DNA of 64,000 nucleotides from Xanthocytophaga flava (GTDB lineage Bacteria; Bacteroidota; Bacteroidia; Cytophagales; 172606-1), in the NCBI RefSeq assembly GCF_030068545.1, contig NZ_JASJOR010000017.1, forward strand, positions 124,001 through 188,000, given 5' to 3'. A model generated the notes under the pieces. The model made no database searches. It saw only the letters and a program-made list of their open reading frames with translations, and was not told the DNA's origin. Position 1 is the stretch's first letter; every line of letters begins with the position of its first letter. A program made the translations under genes and the position numbers. Positions 56,535 to 64,000 of the stretch are shown here, piece by piece.

Positions 56535-57689
56535 ATGAAAACACACACTACTCCGTTGGGTTTACGCAGGCCTGTGGTTCTGCTACCTACTCTCTTTTTA
56601 TGGTTAGCCTGTATCGGGATTCACAGCTACGGGCAAACACAGGCGTCCCTAATCGATTCACTGGTAAAAGCTTACTACCGGGAAGGCAAGTTTGAGGGAG
56701 CCATACTAGTAGCCGATGCCGGCAAGGTTGTCTATAAAAACGGCTTTGGCTGGGCAAATCGGGAACGGAACATCCCTGCTACTCCAGGTACTATTTTTAG
56801 AATTGCTTCCCTGACCAAACAGTTTACGGCAGTGTTGGTCATGCAGTTGGTCGAAGCCCGAAAGATTGACTTGAATGGAAAAATCACAGATTACCTGCCC
56901 GATTATCCGAAAGAGGCAGGCAGCCGGGTTTCTGTTCATCACCTGTTGACACACACTTCCGGAATTCCGGAATTCGATTGCCCGAACTGTTCCCTACCTG
57001 ACACACTGAAAAAAGCCTATGCGGTAGATGATCTGATACGACAATTTGGGAGAGGTAAGCTGGCTTTTATGCCCGGCAGTAACTTTCGTTACAGTAACAT
57101 GGACTACTTTATTCTGGGAGCTATTATCGAAAAAGTTACAGGCCAGACCTACGAGCAGGTACTCTACAAGAAGATTATCAAGCCTCTGGGGCTTAGGCAT
57201 ACCGGCATGGATGCACCGGGCCTGATACTCGCAAACAAAGCACAGGGGTACTTCAGACAGGGAAACCACTATTCTCCTGATCCGGAAATACATATCTCTA
57301 ATCTGCATGCTGCCGCTTCTATGTATTCAACTGTTGAGGATCTGTTGAAATGGAATCAGGCGTTGTATGCCAAACCCAACCGCCTGCTTTCCCGGCAATC
57401 ATTGGATACGATGTTTAACAAAACCAATAAGCCATTGTTTCACCTGGGGTATGTTGGGTACAGCACCTGGATCTACCCGCTACAGCTGGACGCCACTAAA
57501 AAAGTAATCGTACATGAGCGCAGAGGAGAAGTAGGAGGCTTCCATAGCTCACTGGTTCGGATAGTGGAAGCTCAGCAGTCAATTATCCTGCTGAGCAATA
57601 CCGGCACTCCTGATTCTGTCGGCGTTCTTTATGAGCTTTCTACGCAGATTGCAAAGATTTTGCAGGAATACGATAGAGTCAATGATTGA
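56535..57689 (+). CDS. Serine hydrolase of the class C beta-lactamase family
   Basis: The 384-aa protein has a signal peptide (to about residue 34) and the active-site motifs S-x-x-K in RIASLTKQF (about residues 92-100), Y-x-N in FRYSNMDYF, and a GG motif in GEVGGFHSS that stands where HxG/KTG is in the family. It acts in the periplasm or outside the cell as a peptidase, esterase or, less likely, a true beta-lactamase. The start at 56535 follows an A-rich leader. Confidence 0.9.
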   Translation: MKTHTTPLGLRRPVVLLPTLFLWLACIGIHSYGQTQASLIDSLVKAYYREGKFEGAILVADAGKVVYKNGFGWANRERNIPATPGTIFRIASLTKQFTAVLVMQLVEARKIDLNGKITDYLPDYPKEAGSRVSVHHLLTHTSGIPEFDCPNCSLPDTLKKAYAVDDLIRQFGRGKLAFMPGSNFRYSNMDYFILGAIIEKVTGQTYEQVLYKKIIKPLGLRHTGMDAPGLILANKAQGYFRQGNHYSPDPEIHISNLHAAASMYSTVEDLLKWNQALYAKPNRLLSRQSLDTMFNKTNKPLFHLGYVGYSTWIYPLQLDATKKVIVHERRGEVGGFHSSLVRIVEAQQSIILLSNTGTPDSVGVLYELSTQIAKILQEYDRVND

Positions 57690-58086
57690 ATATTGAATGA
57701 ATTATACTGGACGATAGTATCTTGTATCCAGTTCTTTTGGCTGTTGGTCGGAGTTATGTACAGAGGCTGTGTCTAGTCCTAAAAGAAGGTAAATGTTCAA
57801 TGGACGCTTTAAATTTATTGATATTAACTGTTCAAAAGGGGAAGGAATCAACGTCAAATCGGAATAAATGAGGGTATCGCTTGTAACTGCCAATCCCTTC
57901 AAGGAAAGATCTCACATCAATGACGAATACAGGAGACAAAGTCCAGATTTTAGTTAATGCAGGACAACATAAGTCATGCAGAATATTGGATATGAGTAAA
58001 ACTCAAGCCTATTCCTTTTATAAGTGTGGGCTTGAATTAATTTTTAAGAAATCTCTCTTTCTGCGTTTCTTTACAATGCTTCTACA
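57690..58086. other. Gene-free stretch downstream of the serine hydrolase
   Basis: About 397 bases lie between two convergent genes. A 66-codon frame at 57702-57902 on the minus strand has no ribosome site or similarity that I can support. No clear terminator is seen. Confidence 0.35.
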
Positions 58087-58494
58087 TTAGCGGCTATCAC
58101 TTTCGGCCTCAGGTTCCGAAATCAAACTACTGCTTTCTGAATTCAGCCGTTTTAAAATAACTGACCGTAAGTGCTCCTCATTTGTATCTCCCCAATTTCC
58201 CAATGCAGAAATTACGGGAATTAAGGTTTTACCTAATTCCGTTAAATCATACTCTACTTTTGGTGGCACAACAGGATAAATTTTTCGTGTAATCAATTCG
58301 TGGTCTTCCAGCTCTTTCAGCTGAATATTCAACACACGCCTTGCTGCATCGGGGATTCGGCGTTGCAATTAGCTTGGGCGTTTATGACCCTGATGGATAA
58401 ACCAAAGCAAACGTATCTTCCATTTGCCGTAAAGGACTTCACCTATCAGATCAAGTCCACAATTCAGATTCGGTATTGTTTTCCTTTCATACAT
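58087..58494 (-). pseudogene. HxlR-family regulator interrupted by one in-frame TAA
   Basis: From an ATG at 58494 the frame reads a normal HxlR start (NLNCGLDLIGEVLYGKWKIRL, with the conserved cysteine), continues to HQGHKRPS, hits TAA at 58369-58371, then resumes with LQRRIPDAARRVLNIQLKELEDHELI and the rest of the domain to 58087. A glutamate is common at the position of the stop in this family, so GAA to TAA is a likely origin. The 3' part cannot work alone as it lacks the first helices. It is divergent from the SDR gene it would control. Confidence 0.82.
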
Positions 58495-58622
58495 GTTGCA
58501 AGTTAAACGTATGTCTCCATTAGTGCAATAGGGGACTAATTTATCCGTATATGAATCGTAATTCCGTACTTGTGCAAACTGTTTTTACACGCCAATTTTG
58601 CCCTTATAAACGATTCTTAACC

Positions 58623-59414
58623 ATGGAACAATTTAATTTCAACAATGAGTTATCAGGCAAGATTGCCTTGGTAACAGGGGGTACAAAAGGAGCCGGAAGA
58701 GCCATTGCAGAACGGCTTTTACAAGCGGGGGCGACGGTTATCATTACCGCAAGAAACGCACCGGAAAAAGAAAACAGCCAACTGCATTTTATTGCCGCCG
58801 ATTTAAGTAAGGCAGAAGGAGCACAAAAAGTAGTCAGCGAAGTGCTATCGACTTATGGAAGGCTGGATATTCTAGTGAACAACCTTGGTTCTTCCGAAAC
58901 ACCCGCTGGTGGTTTTGCCGCATTAACGGATAAAGATTGGGAGTCAACCCTGCAAGCGAACCTGTTGGCCCCCGTTCGGCTGGACAGAGGATTTTTACCG
59001 CAAATGATTGAACGAAAAAACGGTGTCATTATCCACATTGCGTCTATTCAAGGCAAACTGCCGCTACACGATTCTACCTTGCCGTACGCAGCTTCAAAAG
59101 CAGGGTTGATCAATTACAGTAAAAGTTTATCGAATGAAGTTACGCCGAAAGGTGTCCGCGTGCTCACTGTTTCGCCAGGATGGATAAATACCACAGCATC
59201 GATAGCCTGGTTGGGCGAGATTGCAAGAAATGCAAATAGTACTGTAGAAGAAGCTCAGCAAAGTGTCATGGATGCGTTGGGTGGAATACCTTACGGCAGA
59301 CCTGCCGAACCGGAAGAAGTAGCCGAATTTGTTGGCTTTTTGGTTTCACCCAGAGCCAACTACTTAACGGGAACAAATTTCGTCATTGACGGTGGCACAG
59401 TACCAACAATCTAA
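58623..59414 (+). CDS. Short-chain dehydrogenase/reductase
   Basis: The 263-aa protein is a classical SDR with the cofactor motif TGGTKGAG, NNLG, and the catalytic Y-x-x-x-K in YAASKAG, plus the PG motif in VSPGWINT. The frame opens at 58551, but the ATG at 58623 fits the family length. It is divergent from the HxlR gene and followed by a SnoaL-like gene, 23 bases on. Confidence 0.92.
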   Translation: MEQFNFNNELSGKIALVTGGTKGAGRAIAERLLQAGATVIITARNAPEKENSQLHFIAADLSKAEGAQKVVSEVLSTYGRLDILVNNLGSSETPAGGFAALTDKDWESTLQANLLAPVRLDRGFLPQMIERKNGVIIHIASIQGKLPLHDSTLPYAASKAGLINYSKSLSNEVTPKGVRVLTVSPGWINTTASIAWLGEIARNANSTVEEAQQSVMDALGGIPYGRPAEPEEVAEFVGFLVSPRANYLTGTNFVIDGGTVPTI

Positions 59415-59437
59415 TTCTAATTTAAAAGCGTACAAAA

Positions 59438-59761
59438 ATGACCTTACCTAAAGTAGTAGACGACTTAGTCTCAGCACAGAACACCTTTGATAGTGTTGCC
59501 TATGCCAATTGTTTTTCCGAAACAGCGGTAGTATCTGATGAGGGAAAAACGCACAAAGGAAGAAAAGAAATAGAACATTGGATTGCCGATGCCAACGAAC
59601 GATACAAGGCTGTCATGAAGCCCGTCAGCTTTGAAAAAAACGAAACGGAAAGCCTTTTAAAAGCAGAAGTTTCAGGAACCTTTCCCGGAAGTCCAATTTT
59701 GATGACGTTTCATTTAGAAATAGCCGATGAATTGATACAGTCATTGAAAACTACAGTCTAG
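59438..59761 (+). CDS. SnoaL-like (NTF2-fold) protein
   Basis: The 107-aa protein is of the small alpha+beta NTF2/SnoaL type (VVDDLVSAQNTFDSVAYANCFSETAVVSDEGKTHKGR), which often acts as isomerase or binding protein for small molecules. It follows the SDR gene in the same operon. Confidence 0.82.
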   Translation: MTLPKVVDDLVSAQNTFDSVAYANCFSETAVVSDEGKTHKGRKEIEHWIADANERYKAVMKPVSFEKNETESLLKAEVSGTFPGSPILMTFHLEIADELIQSLKTTV

Positions 59762-59808
59762 AAAGGAACATGAGTCATTCCGAATTTTGGATGAGAGTTT
59801 GTTTTACA

Positions 59809-59849
59809 AAACCAGCGCCTATGCTTTTGAAAAGCATAGGCGCTGGTTT
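59809..59849 (+). terminator. Strong intrinsic terminator
   Basis: The 20-base arms at 59809-59828 and 59830-59849 are fully complementary, and the right arm is followed by TATTTTT. It ends the SDR/SnoaL operon. Confidence 0.92.
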
Positions 59850-59877
59850 ATTTTTACGCAATATTTCTAGTTTAGTT

Positions 59878-59931
59878 TGTTTATTGCCCCTTTCATCATT
59901 CTTCCACAAACCTCTTCATTTTTTGCTTGCC
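59878..59931 (-). repeat. Duplicated leading arm of the repeat family
   Basis: TTTATTGCCCCTTTCATCA to TTTGCTTGCC is closely repeated at 59946-59998, next to copy D. Confidence 0.65.
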
Positions 59932-59945
59932 TTTTCCCAAATTGG

Positions 59946-60137
59946 TTTATTGTCACTTACATCACTCTTCCACTTGCTCCTTCATTTTTTGCTTGTCCAA
60001 AAAACGAAGCAAAAAAGGACACCTTTTCCCGATCCTTCCCCCCGCAAGGCCATGGGCCAACCTCGCGGGAAAAGGATTCCCTACGCACCTACACTAACAT
60101 CCGTGATTGAAGGCATCGTGTTTTTCTTTGTACCAAT
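59946..60137 (-). repeat. Dispersed palindromic repeat family, copy D
   Basis: It has the same blocks as copy C on the opposite strand: TTCATTTTTTGCTTGTCC, CCTTTTCCCGATCCTTCC, GGCCAACCTCGCGGG and CTACGCACCTACAC. Copies C and D are the least diverged. Confidence 0.75.
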
Positions 60138-60180
60138 TAAAAAACTCACTTCATCCCTTCAGAAACACTTTCCCCATCTC

Positions 60181-60294
60181 TGTCCTCCTGGAAGGAACTC
60201 TTGACAAATAGAGCTGTGTTTGTTGTTTGAGAGAAAGAATATTCTCCAGTCGGCAAGACCGCCGGTCTTGCCACGAGATCCTTACAGGAGGACA
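60181..60294. mobile_element. MITE-like 114-bp element, copy 2
   Basis: Terminal inverted repeats 60181-60196 (TGTCCTCCTGGAAGGA) and 60279-60294 match in 15 of 16 positions. A central palindrome has arms GGCAAGACC (60252-60260) and GGTCTTGCC (60264-60272). The unit aligns with copy 1 at 31229-31341. Confidence 0.65.
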
Positions 60295-60524
60295 GGAAGA
60301 GATTTTTTCTTTGTTTATAGGCCTCTTTTCCAGATGTAAATTTTCATATGCTGAGACAGCACTGTATGGGTGTCAGGTTAAACAGTCATTTGGTATCAGA
60401 AAGTACCGTTAAAGAAAGAAAAACATTCAGACCGGAGGCATACATGTTTCCAATAAAGGAAAGTGGGCTGAAGAGTGCATTCACACAAAGTAACTTTAGG
60501 CTGTTTCTTTATAAGAAGCTGTAT
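60295..60524. other. Gene-free stretch
   Basis: It lies between the MITE-like element and the end of the LRR gene. No coding or structural signal that I can support. Confidence 0.35.
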
Positions 60525-61997
60525 TTAGTCAAATGTGACCTTACAGGTAGGCAACCAGGATTTAATCTGCTCTTTTTGCTCTGCTGAAAGCGGATTATTT
60601 TCCAATGACAATTCCTGTAAGTTGGTCAATGCCGTAATTTCTTCGCCAATATGTAGTAGTTCATTATTTCGTAATAACAGCTTTTTCAGTTTAACCAGAC
60701 TATTGATCTCAGCAGGAAGACTTGTTAACTGGTTCTTTCTTGCTTCCAGATCAGTCAGTTTAGTTAGTTTTTTTATCTCTGCAGGCAATGCTCTCAGATG
60801 GTTTATATTCATATACAGTCCGGTAAGTCTGGTTAACTTCCCTATTGCAGACGGAAGTTCACTCAATTGATTCGCACCTATATGTAACTCGGTAAGCTTC
60901 CGTAGCTTTCCTATTTCTGGTAGAAGTTCGCTAAGTTTGTTCACACTTATATTTAAGTAGGTAAGCTTAGTCAGCTTTCCTATTTCCTTAGGAAGTGAAC
61001 TAAACTGATTATCGGATATATTTAGGCCGGTAAGTTCACTCAGCATTCCTATCTCAGCAGGTAAGGAAACTAATTTATTGCTTTCCAGGGATAGTCCTGT
61101 AAGTTTGGTAAGATTACTGATTGTGGAGGGTAATTCGGCCAGATGGGTGCGACTTAGATCTAAGTATGTTAGATTTGTTAAATCAGCTATTGCTGAAGGG
61201 AAAACAACCAACTTGTTTCTGTCTAGATGTAACGACTCAAGTTCGGGTAAATTAGCCATTTCCGAAGGAAGAGTTGTTAGTTTATTGTAGCTGATCCATA
61301 ACTCCTTCAGCTTAGTCAGATTTCCTATTTCTGCGGGAAGCAGAGTGAGGTTGTTATTGGTTGCATTTAAAGACACCAATTCTGTCAGTTTCCCTATTTC
61401 TACAGGCAATGCAGTTAGTTGGTTTAGAGACACGTACAAAGACACAAGTTCTGTCAGATTGCCTATTTCCGGTGGTAATGAGCGCAATTGATTGCTTCGT
61501 AATTCTAAGGATGTAAGCTTACTTAGATTGCCAATCTCTGCTGGCAATGATAGTAACTTATTAGAACTCAGTTGTAAGGTCAAAAGATGACTAAGGTCAC
61601 CAATTTCTGCAGGCAAGTGCTTGATCTGGTTGCCGGACAAGTTCAGATGAATCAGATTGGTGAGCATTCCTATCTCCGCAGGTACTTCCGTTGCTTGGCT
61701 ATGGTGAATAGTTAATTCCTGCAGATTGATCAGATATTTAATCTGTGGAGGAATAACCTTCCAGTCAGAATCTTGCAAGCTCATTTTTTTTTGCGAAGAA
61801 ACAAACTGAAATTTTTCCGCTAACGTCAACACGGTTTTTATTGGAAACCAACTACATACCAACTCGATATCCCGTGTCAACTCCTCGTAGTTCATGTGTA
61901 AAGACTGCGCAATCACCAATCCAAGCTCTATACTTTCCAGTTGACCGGAAAATAATAGTCTCATTAGGTTTTCTTCTTCGCTGTTTGCTGATGACAT
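60525..61997 (-). CDS. Leucine-rich-repeat protein, cytoplasmic
   Basis: The 490-aa protein has no signal peptide. After an N-terminal helical region (about residues 1-85) it consists of about 17 regular 23-residue LRRs of the form LxxLxLxxNxLxxLPAEIGxLTxL to residue 480, close to the typical (plant/ROCO-type) LRR class. It would be a protein-binding scaffold. The regularity suggests recent expansion by duplication. Unlike the LRR protein at 44094-47000, it has no secretion signal. Confidence 0.88.
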   Translation of the reverse strand: MSSANSEEENLMRLLFSGQLESIELGLVIAQSLHMNYEELTRDIELVCSWFPIKTVLTLAEKFQFVSSQKKMSLQDSDWKVIPPQIKYLINLQELTIHHSQATEVPAEIGMLTNLIHLNLSGNQIKHLPAEIGDLSHLLTLQLSSNKLLSLPAEIGNLSKLTSLELRSNQLRSLPPEIGNLTELVSLYVSLNQLTALPVEIGKLTELVSLNATNNNLTLLPAEIGNLTKLKELWISYNKLTTLPSEMANLPELESLHLDRNKLVVFPSAIADLTNLTYLDLSRTHLAELPSTISNLTKLTGLSLESNKLVSLPAEIGMLSELTGLNISDNQFSSLPKEIGKLTKLTYLNISVNKLSELLPEIGKLRKLTELHIGANQLSELPSAIGKLTRLTGLYMNINHLRALPAEIKKLTKLTDLEARKNQLTSLPAEINSLVKLKKLLLRNNELLHIGEEITALTNLQELSLENNPLSAEQKEQIKSWLPTCKVTFD

Positions 61998-62059
61998 GGG
62001 AGCTATTCGGTAGAAAAATGGGTTCGGACTCTACAAATAAACATAGGAAAAAATAGATT

Positions 62060-63940
62060 TCAATGGTTGGTGGGTTCCCATATATTATCCGACAAATTGC
62101 TATCTGCATCATATGGCTTACCAAGCACTAATTTCTGTATCTCTTTGATAGATTTAAATGTAAGTGTCTGCCTGTCCTTTCCGTCAGACCAACTATCGAT
62201 ACCAGAACTTACCTCCTGCTTAGTTCCATCTGTAAATAGAACCGTGAGATGAATGGGTAGCATGCATCCTCCTTTGTTACCAATGACTACCTTGTACTGA
62301 TTACGTTTTCTGATTACCTGTTCAATAGCTAAATCGGGAGTAAACTTTTCGAAAAACCAGTTTTTCCAGAACCAGTTCAGGTTTTTACCAGAACCTGTAT
62401 TGAAGCAATAGAAAAAATCATACGGACTCGGATGTTTCCCCTGCCACTGCTGGATATAATAGCGAAGAGCCTTTAGAAAAAGGCTATCCCCCAACATTTC
62501 CCGAACGTAATGCAAGCCTAAGGCAGGTTTCAGATCTTTATCAGAAAATCTGGCTTTCCCATATAACTGCGGGGTAAGCGTCATAACAGGCACATCCTGA
62601 TCCGAACCCGCACTGCTGGTGAAAGAACTTATATCGTACGTATCGGCCAGTGACGGTTTTATCATAGGTGCTAGTGTAAATTCTGACCAGGTTGCCCAGC
62701 CTTCATCCATGAAAGAATGTTTGGTTTCGTTACTCCCTACCACAAAGGGAAATAGCGAATGAAAGATTTCATGAACGGTAAAGTAAATAGCCTCATCGGC
62801 TTCAAAAGGAAGGTTATTGACCATCATTGGGTATTCCATGGCATCCAATCCTTCGAATATACATTGTGTAGCGTAGGGGAATGGAATACCTGGAAGCAAA
62901 TAGCTGATAAGTTCCACTGTCTTTCGGGCATAGTCAATGACAGGCTCAAAGGCTTTGTGCTCGGGATTATAGACTACATCCACACGAGTACGCCTATGTG
63001 TAAGTGTATCTACTGTTACACCAGACGCCTTCCAGACATAGTGATTACTGACGGTAAAGGCAAAATCGGATACATCTTTGGCTTCAAACCTCCAGGTGTT
63101 TACTGATTTTTTTTGAGTAACTGCCTCTTTTGTAAGATCCTCTGTCGTAATAATGTCTGTAATGCCATCACTATGGAGAGCAGCCTCAATGCGTTGCTGA
63201 ATGGTGGGTTGATAGACTTCCTGCGGATTACGAAGTGTACCTGTTGCCCAGCACTGGTAGTTTCCGGGCAGGGCAATAGTGACCTGAAAATTACAGAAGT
63301 CATTGTAAAACTCTTCTTTTCCGGTATAGGGATATTGGTCCCATCCGTCCAGATCATCATAAACAGCTATACGTGGAAAAAAATAGGCGATTACAAATGC
63401 ACCTGAATCAACCTGGCCAGTTCGAATAAAAGAAGTTTTGTTTACTACATACGCAAAAGATAGTTTAATCTGTGTTAGCTGTCCCGGATGTATCTGTGTA
63501 CCTCTGATATACATGTTTGTGCCTCGGATTACCTGATTTTTGGAGGCGATAGATTGTCCTTCCAGTAGCAGGGACTTTATCTCAACACCATCTGTAATAT
63601 CGTTAGCTTGAAGTGAAGTACTTCGCATGGACCCTGCTTTGTATAGATTAGGAAAGAGCTTAAATACGAGTTGTTTCAGTGTATCCGGACTATTATTTTG
63701 ATAAGAGATAGTCATATCTCCTGCCAGTTGTCTTGTAAGGGGATCAAAGGTAAGCTCAATCTGATAATCTGCTTTATTTTGCCAATAGGATTTGCCTGGC
63801 GAACCACTTAGACTTCGGCTCTGCGTAGTGTATGCTTTGGTTAAGTTGGTTGCTATTGGAAGCGAAACCTGTTGCGCAACGAGCAGATGGGATAAAAAGA
63901 AAAAATAAAGAAGGAGAAATCGCTTTTGATCTGTAAACAT
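62060..63940 (-). CDS. M1-family-like metallopeptidase
   Basis: The 626-aa protein has a signal peptide (to about residue 22), an N-terminal beta domain (about 45-250) and a gluzincin domain with zinc motif HEIFH and the third ligand glutamate in MDEGWATW, 18 residues on. The motif DAMEYPMMV stands for the G-A-M-E-N substrate-binding element of M1 enzymes. It should cut peptides in the periplasm or outside. It lies 62 bases upstream of the LRR gene on the same strand. Confidence 0.9.
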   Translation of the reverse strand: MFTDQKRFLLLYFFFLSHLLVAQQVSLPIATNLTKAYTTQSRSLSGSPGKSYWQNKADYQIELTFDPLTRQLAGDMTISYQNNSPDTLKQLVFKLFPNLYKAGSMRSTSLQANDITDGVEIKSLLLEGQSIASKNQVIRGTNMYIRGTQIHPGQLTQIKLSFAYVVNKTSFIRTGQVDSGAFVIAYFFPRIAVYDDLDGWDQYPYTGKEEFYNDFCNFQVTIALPGNYQCWATGTLRNPQEVYQPTIQQRIEAALHSDGITDIITTEDLTKEAVTQKKSVNTWRFEAKDVSDFAFTVSNHYVWKASGVTVDTLTHRRTRVDVVYNPEHKAFEPVIDYARKTVELISYLLPGIPFPYATQCIFEGLDAMEYPMMVNNLPFEADEAIYFTVHEIFHSLFPFVVGSNETKHSFMDEGWATWSEFTLAPMIKPSLADTYDISSFTSSAGSDQDVPVMTLTPQLYGKARFSDKDLKPALGLHYVREMLGDSLFLKALRYYIQQWQGKHPSPYDFFYCFNTGSGKNLNWFWKNWFFEKFTPDLAIEQVIRKRNQYKVVIGNKGGCMLPIHLTVLFTDGTKQEVSSGIDSWSDGKDRQTLTFKSIKEIQKLVLGKPYDADSNLSDNIWEPTNH

Positions 63941-64000
63941 ACTGCTTTGTACATATAAGTACTGTAGGGTTTGAATGGATTCTTTCGCACTAATGATAGC

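Noticed and set aside
57702..57902. Minus-strand frame of 66 codons
   Set aside because: No ribosome site, domain or context supports it; it may be a remnant but I cannot show it.
59770..60204. Plus-strand frames through repeat copy D with similar peptides in copies A and B
   Set aside because: The likeness of the peptides follows from the DNA repeat; the frames cross a strong terminator or palindromes and have no start signals.

Overview
The window reads as a chromosomal segment of a Bacteroidota bacterium, most likely a gliding Cytophagales member. Reasons seen in the sequence: secreted proteins with type IX secretion (T9SS) C-terminal signals of both type A and the gliding/CHU_C type, a PorP/SprF-family protein, TonB-dependent receptors with carboxypeptidase-like N-terminal domains, ECF sigma/anti-sigma pairs, FtsX/MacB-type permeases with a PadR-linked prefix domain, and promoters of the TAnnTTTG type. 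The family assignments rest on motifs and domain order I could read by eye; no database search was run.

Layout. 1-15.5 kb is signal transduction: a 7TM histidine kinase, a single-domain response regulator, two multi-PAS kinases, an AraC-TM-TolB-like-TPR fusion, an ankyrin lipoprotein, an acyltransferase, and a LytTR regulator followed by a TPR histidine kinase broken by one in-frame stop. 15.6-18.4 kb is a run of four small secreted proteins. 18.6-25.5 kb holds an NmrA-type reductase, two large ABC permeases and a PadR regulator. 25.6-27.9 kb has an acetyltransferase, a nucleotidyltransferase and a metallophosphoesterase. 28.1-31.1 kb is a cobalamin riboswitch with a long leader and a TonB receptor. 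31.6-33.3 kb has a PAS kinase-like gene with an in-frame TAG and then a stand-alone tRNA-like RNA gene with its own promoter and terminator. 33.3-38.2 kb has SDR/HxlR, nucleotidyltransferase, YD-type lipoprotein and ArsR/SRPBCC genes. 38.6-41.5 kb is one ECF sigma/anti-sigma locus. 41.6-50 kb is a small ABC transporter and a T9SS surface-protein locus with a second ECF sigma/anti-sigma pair. 50.8-64 kb has a TonB receptor, small lipoproteins, an AraC regulator, a serine hydrolase, a second HxlR/SDR pair (HxlR broken by an in-frame stop), an LRR protein and an M1-like peptidase.

The most interesting circuit is at 42.8-50 kb. A ten-base motif, GGGTTACTTT, followed 14-15 bases later by GTA(G/A)TAC, lies upstream of the ECF sigma gene, the divergent PorP/SprF-like gene and the LRR T9SS cargo gene. 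The putative anti-sigma factor cotranscribed with the sigma carries SprB-like and CHU_C-like domains resembling those of T9SS cargo. I infer an autoregulated sigma regulon that reports on T9SS cargo or secretion.

Other items of note: a four-copy dispersed palindromic repeat family, a two-copy ~113-bp element with terminal inverted repeats, three genes each interrupted by exactly one in-frame stop codon, and several symmetric operator-like sequences.
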